Of a stretch of DNA of 43,458 nt, positions 1 through 7,855 are shown in pieces. Position numbers and translations under genes: made by a program. Numbering within the stretch: the stretch's first letter is position 1; every line of letters starts with the position of its first letter. The notes under the pieces were generated by a model. That model was not told the origin of the DNA. It saw only the letters and a program-made list of their open reading frames with translations, and did no database searches. The stretch comes from a virus, in the IMG/VR virus record IMGVR_UViG_3300042503_001006, positions 1 through 43,458 of that record; one strand, 5' to 3'.

Positions 1-1868
1 AAGAACTGCATAACCGCCGTCTGAGGGTCTATGACATACGCTTGCTTGCCGCTTGGCACGATCATTCGGACATACGCCGTGTCCATGTAGAAGTAGGCGT
101 CTGTGCCGTTGTAGCCCGCGCTATAGGACGAGGGAGAGAAGCGCAGCGGGCCGCTCATCACGTCGCCAGATTTACTCACATAATTACCGGCGAGGCTCGC
201 GGAGACGACGCCGCTGGCGTCAATCGAAAGGCCGTTGCCGATCTTGACGCCGCCGAGAACAGTCGCAGATGCAGTCGGCAGAGTGTAGTTCGTGCCGGGA
301 GCCGGAGCAGACAGGACGCCGCTGGCGTCAATCGAAAGGTTCGCGCCGACTTTAACGCCACCGAGAACCGTGTCGCTCGCGGTCGGCAGCGCGTATGTGC
401 TGACTGCTCCGTAGGCCAGAGAGCCGTCGGCGAGGACGCCCGTGACGAACTGCCCGCCCGGATTTGCCGTCGCCTTCACGCCGCCGAGCACAGTCGCCGT
501 CGCGACCGGCAGGACGTAAGGCGTGCCGACTTTGGCGTCGACGTATTGCTTCGTCGCCGCCTGCAACGCCGTCGTCGGGTCGGCGGGCAATGCAACCGGC
601 TTGAAGGCCGTGATCGCGCTGACGCCGTAGCCGAGAAGGTTCGTCGTGCCGCTGCGGACAGTGAGCCCGGCGGCATCGCCAATGATGTTGAAGCCCGACG
701 CCGTCTGGAGCGCGTTAATGCCGTTGGGGACTTTGATCGTCCCCGTCATCGTGCCGCCCGCCAGAGGCAGATAGCCCGTCATGTCGGGCGAGCCGTAAAC
801 AAGCGCGCCGGCGACATCGACACCGATGACAAACTGACCGCCGGGGTTCGCCGTCGCCTTGACGCCGCCGAGCGTATCAGGGAGCGCGACAGGAAGAACA
901 TATTCGCCCGGCGCGGCGGGCATATCCGTGAACGTCAGCTTGCCCGTCTCGTCGATGCCCGTGACGTAGGTGTCGACGGGAGCCGATCCAGCAAACACGC
1001 CGCCCAGAGCTGCGACAGTCGCGGGGGGCAACTGATACTGAGGAGCCTGATCCGGCCCGTAAATGAGAGCGCCCGCATCGTCGACGCCGATGACGACTTC
1101 GCCCGGAGCCGCGAGACCGGCGAACACGCCGCCGAGAGCTGTCTCAGACGCAGGCGGGAGAATGTAGCCATCAGGGAAAACGACGGGGGCAAAAACCAGC
1201 GTGCCGTTCTCCGTCACGCCCGTGACGAAACTGCCGTCGATCCCCTGATCCGCAACGACGCCGCCGAGCGCGGCATTGGTGGCCGGCGGCAGGACGTAGT
1301 TCACCTTCTCGGACAGGGCGTCGGCGTAAGCCTTCGTCGCCGCCTCCTGCGGCTCGACAGGATCAGCCGCCAGCACAATCGGCCCCGTCATCTGGCCGCC
1401 GCTCAACGGCAGATACCCGGACAAATCCACCGCCGGGATTTCGACGAGACCGAACACAAACTGGCCGTCTTCCTGCACGCCCTTCACAAACTCGTTGGGA
1501 GCCGTCGCCGTGTTGGCGTAGACGCCGCCCAGAGCTGCATCCGTTGCAGGTGGCAATACATACTCAGAAGGGAAGACAACATTGCCGAAAACAAGCTGCC
1601 CACTCTCATCAACACCCCTAACAAACTCGTTATCAGGGTTGATCACCGGCAGATTCGCGTAAATACCGCCCAGCGCAGCACTCGTTGCAGGAGGCAATAC
1701 ATAATCAGTCGCGGCACCGTCAGGCCCCGCAATCAAAACTACATTGCCCGCCTCGTCGCCGGTCCACAGGTTCTTGTCGGCGGTGTTCACCGCCAGTTCG
1801 CCGGGGAGAAGGGAAGCGGGGACTGCGCCTGCGGTCTCCGAATAATAAATCTGGACTTTGGTCGTCAT
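1..1868 (-). CDS. Tail fibre protein with LPPAT-LGGV repeats (3' end outside window)
   Basis: The gene starts with ATG at 1868 and is open to the window edge, giving at least 622 residues. The N-terminus contains LLPGELAVNTADKNLW, the pattern common at the start of phage tail-fibre and adhesin proteins. Then come nine copies of a module built on Y-x-LP-x-A-x4-LGGV followed by a G-V-D/E-x-x-G-x-L-x-F/Y segment, typical of repetitive trimeric fibre shafts. Two copies of an LSGYLPL/MTGYLPL..GG.MTG element separate repeat groups. The ATG overlaps the stop of the upstream fibre gene (ATGA), so the two are translationally coupled. Role inferred: distal host-recognition fibre. The C-terminal receptor-binding part is not in the window. 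Confidence 0.85.
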   Translation of the reverse strand, partial: MTTKVQIYYSETAGAVPASLLPGELAVNTADKNLWTGDEAGNVVLIAGPDGAATDYVLPPATSAALGGIYANLPVINPDNEFVRGVDESGQLVFGNVVFPSEYVLPPATDAALGGVYANTATAPNEFVKGVQEDGQFVFGLVEIPAVDLSGYLPLSGGQMTGPIVLAADPVEPQEAATKAYADALSEKVNYVLPPATNAALGGVVADQGIDGSFVTGVTENGTLVFAPVVFPDGYILPPASETALGGVFAGLAAPGEVVIGVDDAGALIYGPDQAPQYQLPPATVAALGGVFAGSAPVDTYVTGIDETGKLTFTDMPAAPGEYVLPVALPDTLGGVKATANPGGQFVIGVDVAGALVYGSPDMTGYLPLAGGTMTGTIKVPNGINALQTASGFNIIGDAAGLTVRSGTTNLLGYGVSAITAFKPVALPADPTTALQAATKQYVDAKVGTPYVLPVATATVLGGVKATANPGGQFVTGVLADGSLAYGAVSTYALPTASDTVLGGVKVGANLSIDASGVLSAPAPGTNYTLPTASATVLGGVKIGNGLSIDASGVVSASLAGNYVSKSGDVMSGPLRFSPSSYSAGYNGTDAYFYMDTAYVRMIVPSGKQAYVIDPQTAVMQF

Positions 1869-3292
1869 CCGAAAATCCCGCAGTCGTGGTTGTGAATGAG
1901 CTTCTCGGCGTTCAAGACCACCGACCTCTCCAGAACGAACACGCTCTCCTCGGACGCCGGCGCCTTCACCGTCACCGTCGAGGGCCCTGTGATTTCGAAG
2001 TCCATCAGCTCAGTGAGACGGACGCCGTTCATGTAGAGATTGACGTTGCAGCCCGGCTCATCGAGCGGGTCAGGCGTGCGGCCCGTGATGTCCACGCCGC
2101 CGATCTCGACCTGTCCATCACCTGCGACATAGACATACTCGCCCATGTCCATCGGCGCAGGCGCAACCAGCGGGGCCCAGCTATCGCCGTCCCACACATA
2201 CATCTGCTGCTCGGTCGAGTTGAAATACATCGCGCCCGGCACAAGCGCGTTCCCGTTCGGGTCCGTCGTCGGCGGGCTGGCGTAAGCGCCGATGTAATAG
2301 CGGAAGATTTCGTCGAAACCTTCCTGCACGATTTCGCCGGCGCGGTGCGCCCACCAACGGCTTGACCAGTGATCGCCCGTGACCTTCATCGCCGCCAGCA
2401 CGTCGCTCGGGATCGTGTTGTTGCCGTCGATGAACTCAGCCCACTGCATCGAGCAGCGCGCATACAATTCGCTCTCGCCGCTGTCTCCGGCGACCCGCGT
2501 CTCCATGTTCCGAGAGAACACCAGCTCTCTGTCGCTCTGTGCTTGCTGAGCTGCGATAAGCGCGTTCTGCTCGGACTGCGCGATCCGATAGAGCACGCTG
2601 TTCTCGTTCTCGGCGAGAACTCGCGCGGCATCCCGCGCCTGCTTCGCCGCGTCCTGCGCTTCCTTCTTCGCCGCCAGCACTTCTGTTTTGAGGGTCTCGG
2701 CTGTCTCAGCAAGGAGAGACGCCTCTTGCCGCGCCGTCTTCGCAGCTTCCGCCGCCGTGTAAGCCCCGCGCTCGGCCTGCAGAATAAGGGCCTTCGCCTC
2801 GTCAGACAGTCCCACCAGCGTGTTGGCCTGCCGGTTCGCCGCCTCCGCCTTCGCCGCCGCGTCAAGCGCCACAGCCTCCGCGCTTTCAATCTTCGCAAGC
2901 GTCGGGCTCGTCTTCGCGTCCAGCATCGCGACAGCCTTGTCGGCCTTCGCTGCAGCTTGTTTGGCGGAGGTCGCGTCCTTGGCCGCCGCTTGGGCTAAGT
3001 CAATCGCCGAATTGAGGGCGCCGAGAGCCTTGTCAATCGTCGCCTGCACGGCGCGTTGGACGTGCTCGCCGAGAGAGTTCGAAAGGTTCTGGGTGATCTG
3101 GTCGATCGCCGCGTCGTCAAGCTTCAGCGATCCATCCGATCGCCGGACGTCGTCAACCTGCTTCGATAGTTCCTTGATCGCCCGCCGGACTTCCGCAAAT
3201 TCCGTGTCTAACGCATCTCCCGGTGTCGGGTCTTTCGGATGCGACGCCTGCCAGCTCGTAAAGCTGTAGGTCTTATCCACGCGGACAGTCAT
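1865..3292 (-). CDS. Tail fibre / tail appendage protein with long alanine-rich coiled coil
   Basis: 475 residues from ATG 3292, chosen over an in-frame TTG at 3307 because a GAGGAA Shine-Dalgarno sequence lies six bases before the ATG. The N-terminus (RVDKTYSFTSWQ) is followed by a long Ala/Lys/Glu-rich heptad region at about residues 50-250 that should form a trimeric coiled coil, then a globular C-terminal part with YYIGAYASPPTTDPNG and an MYFNSTEQQMYVWDG motif often found in phage fibre proteins. It precedes and overlaps the repeat-rich fibre gene. Probable role: proximal fibre or adaptor linking fibres to the short tail. The coiled-coil layout recalls T7 gp17-type fibres, but no specific homology is claimed. 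Confidence 0.75.
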   Translation of the reverse strand: MTVRVDKTYSFTSWQASHPKDPTPGDALDTEFAEVRRAIKELSKQVDDVRRSDGSLKLDDAAIDQITQNLSNSLGEHVQRAVQATIDKALGALNSAIDLAQAAAKDATSAKQAAAKADKAVAMLDAKTSPTLAKIESAEAVALDAAAKAEAANRQANTLVGLSDEAKALILQAERGAYTAAEAAKTARQEASLLAETAETLKTEVLAAKKEAQDAAKQARDAARVLAENENSVLYRIAQSEQNALIAAQQAQSDRELVFSRNMETRVAGDSGESELYARCSMQWAEFIDGNNTIPSDVLAAMKVTGDHWSSRWWAHRAGEIVQEGFDEIFRYYIGAYASPPTTDPNGNALVPGAMYFNSTEQQMYVWDGDSWAPLVAPAPMDMGEYVYVAGDGQVEIGGVDITGRTPDPLDEPGCNVNLYMNGVRLTELMDFEITGPSTVTVKAPASEESVFVLERSVVLNAEKLIHNHDCGIFG

Positions 3293-3381
3293 GGCGTTTC
3301 CTCGCAAGCGTTTCCCAGCGCGGGGTATGGGCTGGGAATACGATGCTCGGAACGTCGTTCAAGACACTTCGGAAAAGATTT

Positions 3382-3882
3382 TTACATGCGAGCGAACTCG
3401 CCATGCAGCTCAACAACCATCCTCTCGCGCACCGACTTCGCCTCCTCCAAAGTCGCAAACCAATCACGCCAAACAATGCGGCCACCAGAGCGAACGGCGG
3501 CGCAAAACTTGTCGCCCTTCTTCCACACGCCTTTCACGCCGACAGTGTTGTTGCGCTGGTTTTTTCGGTTCCGCTGATTTTCAGCCGCCGTCGCCTCACG
3601 CAAATTGCAGATGCGATTATCCAGCGGGTCGCCGTTGATGTGGTCGATGTGCTCTACAGGCCAGCGGCCATGGCAGTAAAACCACGCAAGGCGGTGGACG
3701 CGAACCTTTACGCCGAGAACTTTAATCCGGTAGCCGGTGATCTCCCCGTCGCGGTTGTTGCGGCGCATCGGGTCAAGGTAAGCGGCGCGGCCGTTCGGCC
3801 AAGTAAAAACACCCGTGTGAGGGTCGTAAAAAATCGCTTTGACCAAAGCGGCAGGTGAAATATCGGGATTGTTAGCCTTCAT
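3382..3882 (-). CDS. HNH homing-type endonuclease with AP2-like C-terminal region
   Basis: 166 residues from ATG 3882. The HNH core is visible at about residues 65-110: VHRLAWFY, then VEHIDHINGDPLDNR and NLREAT..ENQRN, giving the His-Asp/His-Asn pattern of HNH_3 family nucleases. The C-terminus (GVKGVWKKGDKFCAAV ... WFATLEEAK) matches the small beta-sheet DNA-binding AP2-like repeat commonly joined to HNH in phage homing enzymes. It is free-standing, sitting between the early region and the tail-fibre genes, as expected for a self-inserting endonuclease gene. A longer TTG-started form (3927) is possible. The ATG overlaps the stop of a 24-codon ORF. Its cleavage target cannot be deduced; the group I intron allele of the capsid gene is one candidate. 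Confidence 0.85.
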   Translation of the reverse strand: MKANNPDISPAALVKAIFYDPHTGVFTWPNGRAAYLDPMRRNNRDGEITGYRIKVLGVKVRVHRLAWFYCHGRWPVEHIDHINGDPLDNRICNLREATAAENQRNRKNQRNNTVGVKGVWKKGDKFCAAVRSGGRIVWRDWFATLEEAKSVRERMVVELHGEFARM

Positions 3883-3953
3883 CCGAGCACCATCGGTTCG
3901 AGGGTTAGAGGCCGGTAAGCGCGCCAACGCTCGCCGGTCTCGGCCTCATACAC
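3879..3953 (-). CDS. Short coupled ORF upstream of the HNH gene (24 aa)
   Basis: GTG at 3953 opens a 24-codon frame (YEAETGERWRAYRPLTLEP...) whose TGA overlaps the HNH start as ATGA. An AACGAGG sequence lies about nine bases before the GTG. It may be a leader peptide or remnant that lets ribosomes reach the HNH start, which lacks a good Shine-Dalgarno sequence of its own. Composition looks protein-like but the evidence is only start, coupling and ribosome-binding site. Confidence 0.35.
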   Translation of the reverse strand: MYEAETGERWRAYRPLTLEPMVLG

Positions 3954-4214
3954 ATGTGAGGGCCTCGTTCAATCCACCTGAATGTAAACCCGATCTAAAA
4001 AACGGCGGATTTTGTCGGGGTGGGGGGCACAGGCTAAAGCAGCGGCAAGGGGGGTGGCCCAGGGGGCCAACGGCCCAGCCCAAGGCTCGAATGGTTGAGC
4101 TCTAGCCCACAGCCAAGCCCCAGCCCCCGGCTGTGCTCACGCTTGTATGCTCAAGCTCTAGTGTCAATGGTTCTCTAGACCACTGAACACCCCAGGGGAT
4201 CAATGGCTTACGCG
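3954..4214. other. Gene-free gap before the HNH gene
   Basis: No convincing ORF on either strand. It contains C/G-rich runs, several GCTCTAG or TCTCTAG hexamers and heptamers, and two short sequences (4142-4157 and 3961-3979) that recur in the same order and spacing at 5282-5297 and 5091-5109. It is probably a leftward regulatory and leader region for the HNH and fibre genes. Confidence 0.5.
3961..4157 (-). repeat. Copy 1 of a duplicated promoter/leader module
   Basis: Two elements read leftward: a 16-mer at 4157-4142 (AGCTTGAGCATACAAG) and, 162 bp later, a 19-mer at 3979-3961 beginning AGGTGG and ending GAACGAGGCC. Both recur in the 5.1-5.3 kb copy with 14/16 and 18/19 identity. Each 19-mer ends shortly before a start codon, so its GAGG probably serves as ribosome-binding site. 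Confidence 0.55.
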
Positions 4215-4457
4215 CTACTGTGGCTGGTTTTGTGTCATGCGCTGGATCTCTGCGTCCAGCTCCGAGGCCGACATCTCGGTCAGGCTCTTGGTCGCGAGCG
4301 CGTCGGCCACGCTGTTGCGCCCGATCATGGCTGTGATTTCTGCAAGTGTTCGCGCAGCAGCCGCCTTTGCCGCTGCTGGCGCATCCGGATCACGGCAGAC
4401 GCCCTCAAGAGTGTCGATCGCCAACTGCTTGATTTCATTGATTTCTGACGCACTCAT
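4215..4457 (-). CDS. Small helical protein, unknown; possible terminase small-subunit-like
   Basis: 80 residues, ATG 4457. The sequence is strongly helical: EINEIKQLAIDTLEG, then PDAPAAAKAAAARTLAEIT, then LTEMSASELDAEIQRM. The alanine-rich RTLAE segment resembles helix-rich segments of small DNA-packaging or DNA-binding proteins. In a joined-end map it lies upstream of the late genes, where a small terminase subunit would be expected, but I cannot identify a helix-turn-helix and do not assign the function. Confidence 0.6.
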   Translation of the reverse strand: MSASEINEIKQLAIDTLEGVCRDPDAPAAAKAAAARTLAEITAMIGRNSVADALATKSLTEMSASELDAEIQRMTQNQPQ

Positions 4458-4498
4458 ATGGTCTCGCTCTAGTTTCTTATGGTCAAGCTTTCGCTTCT

Positions 4499-4867
4499 CT
4501 AGCGGCGCAGGTCACGGTTGAGGAGCTCGTGCAATTTTCTGCCGCGCGCCGACACCCGCTCCTCCCGCATCACATTTGCCACCGTCCTAGGATCGAGCTC
4601 CTCCAGATAGGCCCTCAGATCCACAGAATTGGCCAGTGATGCGTGATACTGAACATCAGGTCTACACCCAGCTCCGAGCGTCCCATTGCGCCTGTTGCGC
4701 GCCGCTGTGCCTCCATGCACGCGACACGTCCGCTCACCACTGACCGCGACGTTCTTGCACGTCATGCCGGTGCTCTTGGCGACACAGTCGCAGACCCTGT
4801 GCGCTCCCGACCCGAACTGCGTCTTCGCCCTGACCTTCTCGATCTCATGGAAGTTCCGCGGGGCCAT
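4499..4867 (-). CDS. Small Cys/His protein, unknown function
   Basis: 122 residues. The ATG at 4867 overlaps the preceding stop (TGATG). The N-terminal half has four Cys and a His arranged as CDC...C...C-x-x-HGG (about residues 26-52), a possible zinc-binding knuckle; the HGG motif is common in small phage proteins encoded near packaging genes. The C-terminal half (NSVDLRAYLEELDP...HELLNRDLRR) is charged and helical. An in-frame upstream extension to 5086 is extremely Arg/Pro-rich and is a shadow of the neighbouring gene. Function unknown; it travels with the 70-residue gene before it. Confidence 0.65.
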   Translation of the reverse strand: MAPRNFHEIEKVRAKTQFGSGAHRVCDCVAKSTGMTCKNVAVSGERTCRVHGGTAARNRRNGTLGAGCRPDVQYHASLANSVDLRAYLEELDPRTVANVMREERVSARGRKLHELLNRDLRR

Positions 4868-5079
4868 CAGTCCACCCCCTCCGGAATGGTCCCACCCGTG
4901 ACCTCCAGGTCGAGGCCCAGGTCGTTCAGTCGCCTGCGGGCGTATTCGATCACGTCTGCGAGGGGGAAGTCGCCGAGGCTGGTTTGGGCTCCGATCATCT
5001 CGGCGGCGTCGGCCACCTGATCTCGGAGGTCGTCCTGCCCCTTGGCTGAGATTCTGATTTCGATCATGGGGGCGAACAT
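4867..5079 (-). CDS. Small hypothetical protein (70 aa)
   Basis: Begins MFAPMIEIRISAKGQDDLRD; ATG 5079 is used here but ATG 5067 is also possible. The protein is acidic with a beta-strand start and helices (VADAAEMIG, VIEYARRRLNDLG). It is the first gene after the iteron/AT-rich region and its leader carries the 19-mer that also precedes the HNH gene. The stop overlaps the next start (TGATG). No family recognised. Confidence 0.6.
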   Translation of the reverse strand: MFAPMIEIRISAKGQDDLRDQVADAAEMIGAQTSLGDFPLADVIEYARRRLNDLGLDLEVTGGTIPEGVD

Positions 5080-5090
5080 GCACCATTTGC

Positions 5091-5297
5091 GGCCTCGTTC
5101 AAGCCACCTCGGGCGACGCCCCAAAACCCGTTTGTCGAGTTGTCGAGTGAACCCTAATAGGGGGGACCAAAAAACCCCCTCACGGGGGTGTAAAACAGGG
5201 GGGATGAGAAAATCACTCGACAACTCGACAGAGTATAAAAATATATATCTTATATAATATAATATACTTATATTACCTATACTTACATGCTCAAGCT
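5091..5297 (-). repeat. Copy 2 of the duplicated promoter/leader module
   Basis: Leftward elements at 5297-5282 (AGCTTGAGCATGTAAG) and 5109-5091 (AGGTGG...GAACGAGGCC), 172 bp apart, matching copy 1 in order, orientation and approximate spacing. The second element ends 12 bp before the start of the 70-residue gene. Confidence 0.55.
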
Positions 5298-5408
5298 CAA
5301 GCACCCATTCTGTCGAGTCGACAGCTACTCGACAACTCGACAAAATGACATTCAACCGCCCTCCCGACCCCCTCGCCTGTCGAGTGTCAGGTGGCTGTCG
5401 ACTCGACA
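5133..5408. other. Putative replication origin: nine 8-bp iterons flanking an AT-rich stretch
   Basis: The octamer TGTCGAGT occurs perfectly nine times. Forward copies are at 5133, 5141, 5311 and 5378. Reverse copies (ACTCGACA) are at 5215, 5223, 5327, 5335 and 5401. Several pairs abut head-to-tail, and two form near-palindromes, TGTCGAGTCGACA (5311) and TGTCGACTCGACA (5396). About 60 bp of nearly pure A/T (5231-5290) lie between two clusters and could be an unwinding element. The region lies immediately after the primase-helicase gene and two leftward terminators frame much of it. Iterons plus an AT-rich element beside a replication gene is the standard layout of a theta origin; initiator binding is inferred. 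Confidence 0.75.
5169..5188 (-). terminator. Rho-independent terminator inside the origin region (leftward)
   Basis: Reading leftward: CCCCC, loop GTGA, GGGGG, then six T (5188 to 5169). It would stop leftward transcription before the 70-residue gene, after the first terminator at 5408-5431. Confidence 0.7.
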
Positions 5409-5431
5409 AAAAAAGGGGGGCCGAAGCCCCC
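5408..5431 (-). terminator. Rho-independent terminator after the primase-helicase gene
   Basis: Leftward hairpin GGGGGC-TTCG-GCCCCC followed by C and seven T. The stem has a UUCG tetraloop. It begins 28 bp beyond the primase-helicase stop and its T tract abuts the last iteron (5401-5408). Confidence 0.85.
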
Positions 5432-5458
5432 TCAATTTTCCCCCAGATCACCCCTCCA

Positions 5459-7855
5459 TCACCCCACCGCTCGGTAGGCGATTTTCCGTTTTGTGTCCCT
5501 CTTTGGGTCTGTGACATCGACCTCCTCGATGCGTTCCTCTGACTTGAGGCGGTCGATGATCTCGTCGATTTGTTTCTTGCTCAGACCTGTCATCCCCCTC
5601 TGGATGTCGCGCATCTCCATGGCCTTCTTCTTGCGCTTCAGGTAGCCGTGGATGCGGTTCCTATTCCGCTCATAATCATTCTCGGCCATGTTCTCTGATA
5701 CTGCCGAGATCATGTTTTCGAACGACCGCAGCACCAGCGCGCGCGCCCACGCGAGGTCATCCAGCGTGATGGCTGGGCTTGTCCAGTTGTTGCCCACGGC
5801 CCGGATGGTTGCGATCCTGACGGCATACTCGGCCACGCGGCCATAGAGCTCGCCGTTGACCGGGTCTTCCTCGACCCTGTCGATCGCCCATCGGGTCATG
5901 GCGTTATACGCCTCCTCGACCTCTTGATTGGCCCACGGGACGCGGTCTGGGTCTGCCACCAGCTCGGTGTCTCCCCGCCCGTGGAATCGAGCTGACGACA
6001 TATCGTCCGGGCAGTAGTAGATCGCCTTGGCGTCCTCGACGAGCTGCTCTGGGGGCGAGTTCACGTCTGCCGGGCTCGGCGTGTGGTAGACCCTGCTGCG
6101 GGCCTGAAAGAGCACGAACCGATTCAAGAACCCGTTGATCACGTCCATGCTGTCGCACGACGCGAACAGCTCCTCGGGCGAGCTGGCGCACAGGAGGGAC
6201 AGAGCGGCCCCGTGGCAGGCGCGCGCACGCTCGGCCACCCTCTCCTCTGTGTAGCATGTGCTCGTGGGCGACTCGCTCCAGAACTGGCGCAGGTAGGCGT
6301 GGATCTGCTGCTCGTGGCTGGCCGCGTTCTTGCCCTTGCCCCTGCCAAACAGCGTCTTGCCCGCCTCGTCGACGAAAGCATATGAGAGCGGGCTGTCGAT
6401 CATGGCCGTGAACACCGAAGCCCCAGACGCGAAGTTGCCGATGCGCAGACGCTGGAGCAAGCCAGCCGACTTGAGCAGAGACTGCATGGCGTTGTTGGCG
6501 TGGCCCTTGCCGCTCGCAGACTTGCCGGCCATGATCGCGTAGAGCTGAAGCCCTGCGCCCGTGGGTCCGACAACACGCCGCCCGGCCAGCGTCGCCGTCA
6601 GCACCAAGGCGCCAGCCATCGCGAACTCTGGCTGCTGCACGCGAGCCGTCTGCACAATCCAATCGGCCACCCTGCCCACGAAGCCCGTGCATTGGGCCAG
6701 CTCGGCGTCCGGCAGGCTGACAACTGCGGGGGATGGCGTGTTCAGCCGCCACGGCGGGATCTCCACCACCACGGGGGCGGGCTCGGGATCTGCCGCCTTG
6801 TCGGGCGCCGGCTCATCCGCCTTGGCCGACTCGCGCTCCGCCTGCTTGCGCTTCATGTTGGCTTCGAAGTTCGGGCTGATGACCTTCGACCTGTCGATCA
6901 CCCAATCCGTCACCTCGGCCAGCCACTCGAACGCCTGGAAGCAGTCGCCCATGTTCTGGGCCGCCATCACGAGGTCGATCGGGCTGTAGGTCTTGTCGGC
7001 GCCGAAGTCTTTGATCCCCTCGCGGTGGATCTTCAGGTTCTTCTTGCGCTGTTCGAGCGGGCGCCCAGAGCACGACGAACGCCAATCGGCGACCGCCTCA
7101 TATCCCCCTGGGGTTCGTCCGAGCTTGTGCAGGTTCAGCTTCGGAACCCACAGCTCAAAATGATCCATCGCGTGCTGGTTGAGACCGCGGAACGACGCCT
7201 CCGAGCTGTCCACCCGATCGCGTTCGGCGCGCGGCTCTTGAGCTGCAGCCGTGTGGCGCAGCTTGTTGGGGTTATATCCATATCGCGCAAGCGCCTGCTC
7301 CAGCATCTCCAGCGCGTCGGCTGGCAGCTCGGGCAGGTCATTGATGTCCACCTCCCACAGCGGCGAGCCGATCCACTCATATGGCTGGCCCGTCTCTGGA
7401 TGGACTGTCGGGGGCAGAACTGTCTGGCGCCCTTCGGCCAGCACATCCACCAGCCGCTCGCGCGTGCCGTCCGCGTTCTCGCGATTGAAGGCTGTGGACT
7501 TCACATCACCCCGGAAGAAGAACGTGCATCCCTTCTTGCCGCGCTTGGCGACGGGCGTGGCGTCGAAGGACAGGCGCACGGCGTTGACCGCCTCGTCGAC
7601 GTCGACATCGATCGCGACCACGCCGCGCGACGCACGGCCCAGCACGAGACAGATGCCGGCGCCTTCGGCTCGGCTCCACGCCGCGACGTCCATCCGCTGC
7701 GGGAGGCTCGACGCGTATTTCGTCGTCCAGCCGGTCATCTTCATCCACTGGCCGCCATAGAAGACGCCCGGATATTTCGCCCCTGGATGACAGGGGATCG
7801 CGCAGTAGCCCTTGTTGATGAGGTCCGCGCCGTGGAGAGAATAGGGTGAGCTCAT
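5459..7855 (-). CDS. Replicative primase-helicase (Prim-Pol plus DUF3987-like ATPase)
   Basis: 798 residues. Residues about 1-190 look like a bifunctional primase/polymerase domain: GYCAIPCHPGAKYPG, the catalytic-type VVAIDVDVDEAV (acidic D-x-D), and VDVLAEGRQTVLPPTVHP. Residues about 370-640 resemble the DUF3987 ATPase/helicase module, with Walker A-like AGKSASGKGHA and Walker B-like YAFVDEAG. A charged linker (ADEPAPDKAADPEPAP) separates them and a short winged-helix-like tail follows (MRDIQRGMTGLSKKQIDEIIDRLKSE). Such fusions prime and unwind DNA at phage and plasmid origins. The ATG overlaps the upstream stop (ATGA); downstream are a terminator and the iteron region, which fits the initiating role. 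Domain names are from motif recognition. Confidence 0.85.
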   Translation of the reverse strand: MSSPYSLHGADLINKGYCAIPCHPGAKYPGVFYGGQWMKMTGWTTKYASSLPQRMDVAAWSRAEGAGICLVLGRASRGVVAIDVDVDEAVNAVRLSFDATPVAKRGKKGCTFFFRGDVKSTAFNRENADGTRERLVDVLAEGRQTVLPPTVHPETGQPYEWIGSPLWEVDINDLPELPADALEMLEQALARYGYNPNKLRHTAAAQEPRAERDRVDSSEASFRGLNQHAMDHFELWVPKLNLHKLGRTPGGYEAVADWRSSCSGRPLEQRKKNLKIHREGIKDFGADKTYSPIDLVMAAQNMGDCFQAFEWLAEVTDWVIDRSKVISPNFEANMKRKQAERESAKADEPAPDKAADPEPAPVVVEIPPWRLNTPSPAVVSLPDAELAQCTGFVGRVADWIVQTARVQQPEFAMAGALVLTATLAGRRVVGPTGAGLQLYAIMAGKSASGKGHANNAMQSLLKSAGLLQRLRIGNFASGASVFTAMIDSPLSYAFVDEAGKTLFGRGKGKNAASHEQQIHAYLRQFWSESPTSTCYTEERVAERARACHGAALSLLCASSPEELFASCDSMDVINGFLNRFVLFQARSRVYHTPSPADVNSPPEQLVEDAKAIYYCPDDMSSARFHGRGDTELVADPDRVPWANQEVEEAYNAMTRWAIDRVEEDPVNGELYGRVAEYAVRIATIRAVGNNWTSPAITLDDLAWARALVLRSFENMISAVSENMAENDYERNRNRIHGYLKRKKKAMEMRDIQRGMTGLSKKQIDEIIDRLKSEERIEEVDVTDPKRDTKRKIAYRAVG

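Noticed and set aside
42-1895. 617-residue rightward ORF opposite the fibre gene
   Set aside because: Arg/His/Ala/Val-rich composition is that of the antisense strand of the GC-rich leftward fibre gene, which shows clear repeats and overlaps its neighbour.
4499-5086. 195-residue version of the Cys/His protein gene
   Set aside because: The first 73 residues are an Arg/Pro-rich out-of-frame reading of the 70-residue gene; ATG 4867 with TGATG coupling is far better.
5133-5408. CRISPR array
   Set aside because: The repeat is eight bases, occurs in both orientations, often abuts directly and has irregular gaps; no cas genes are present.
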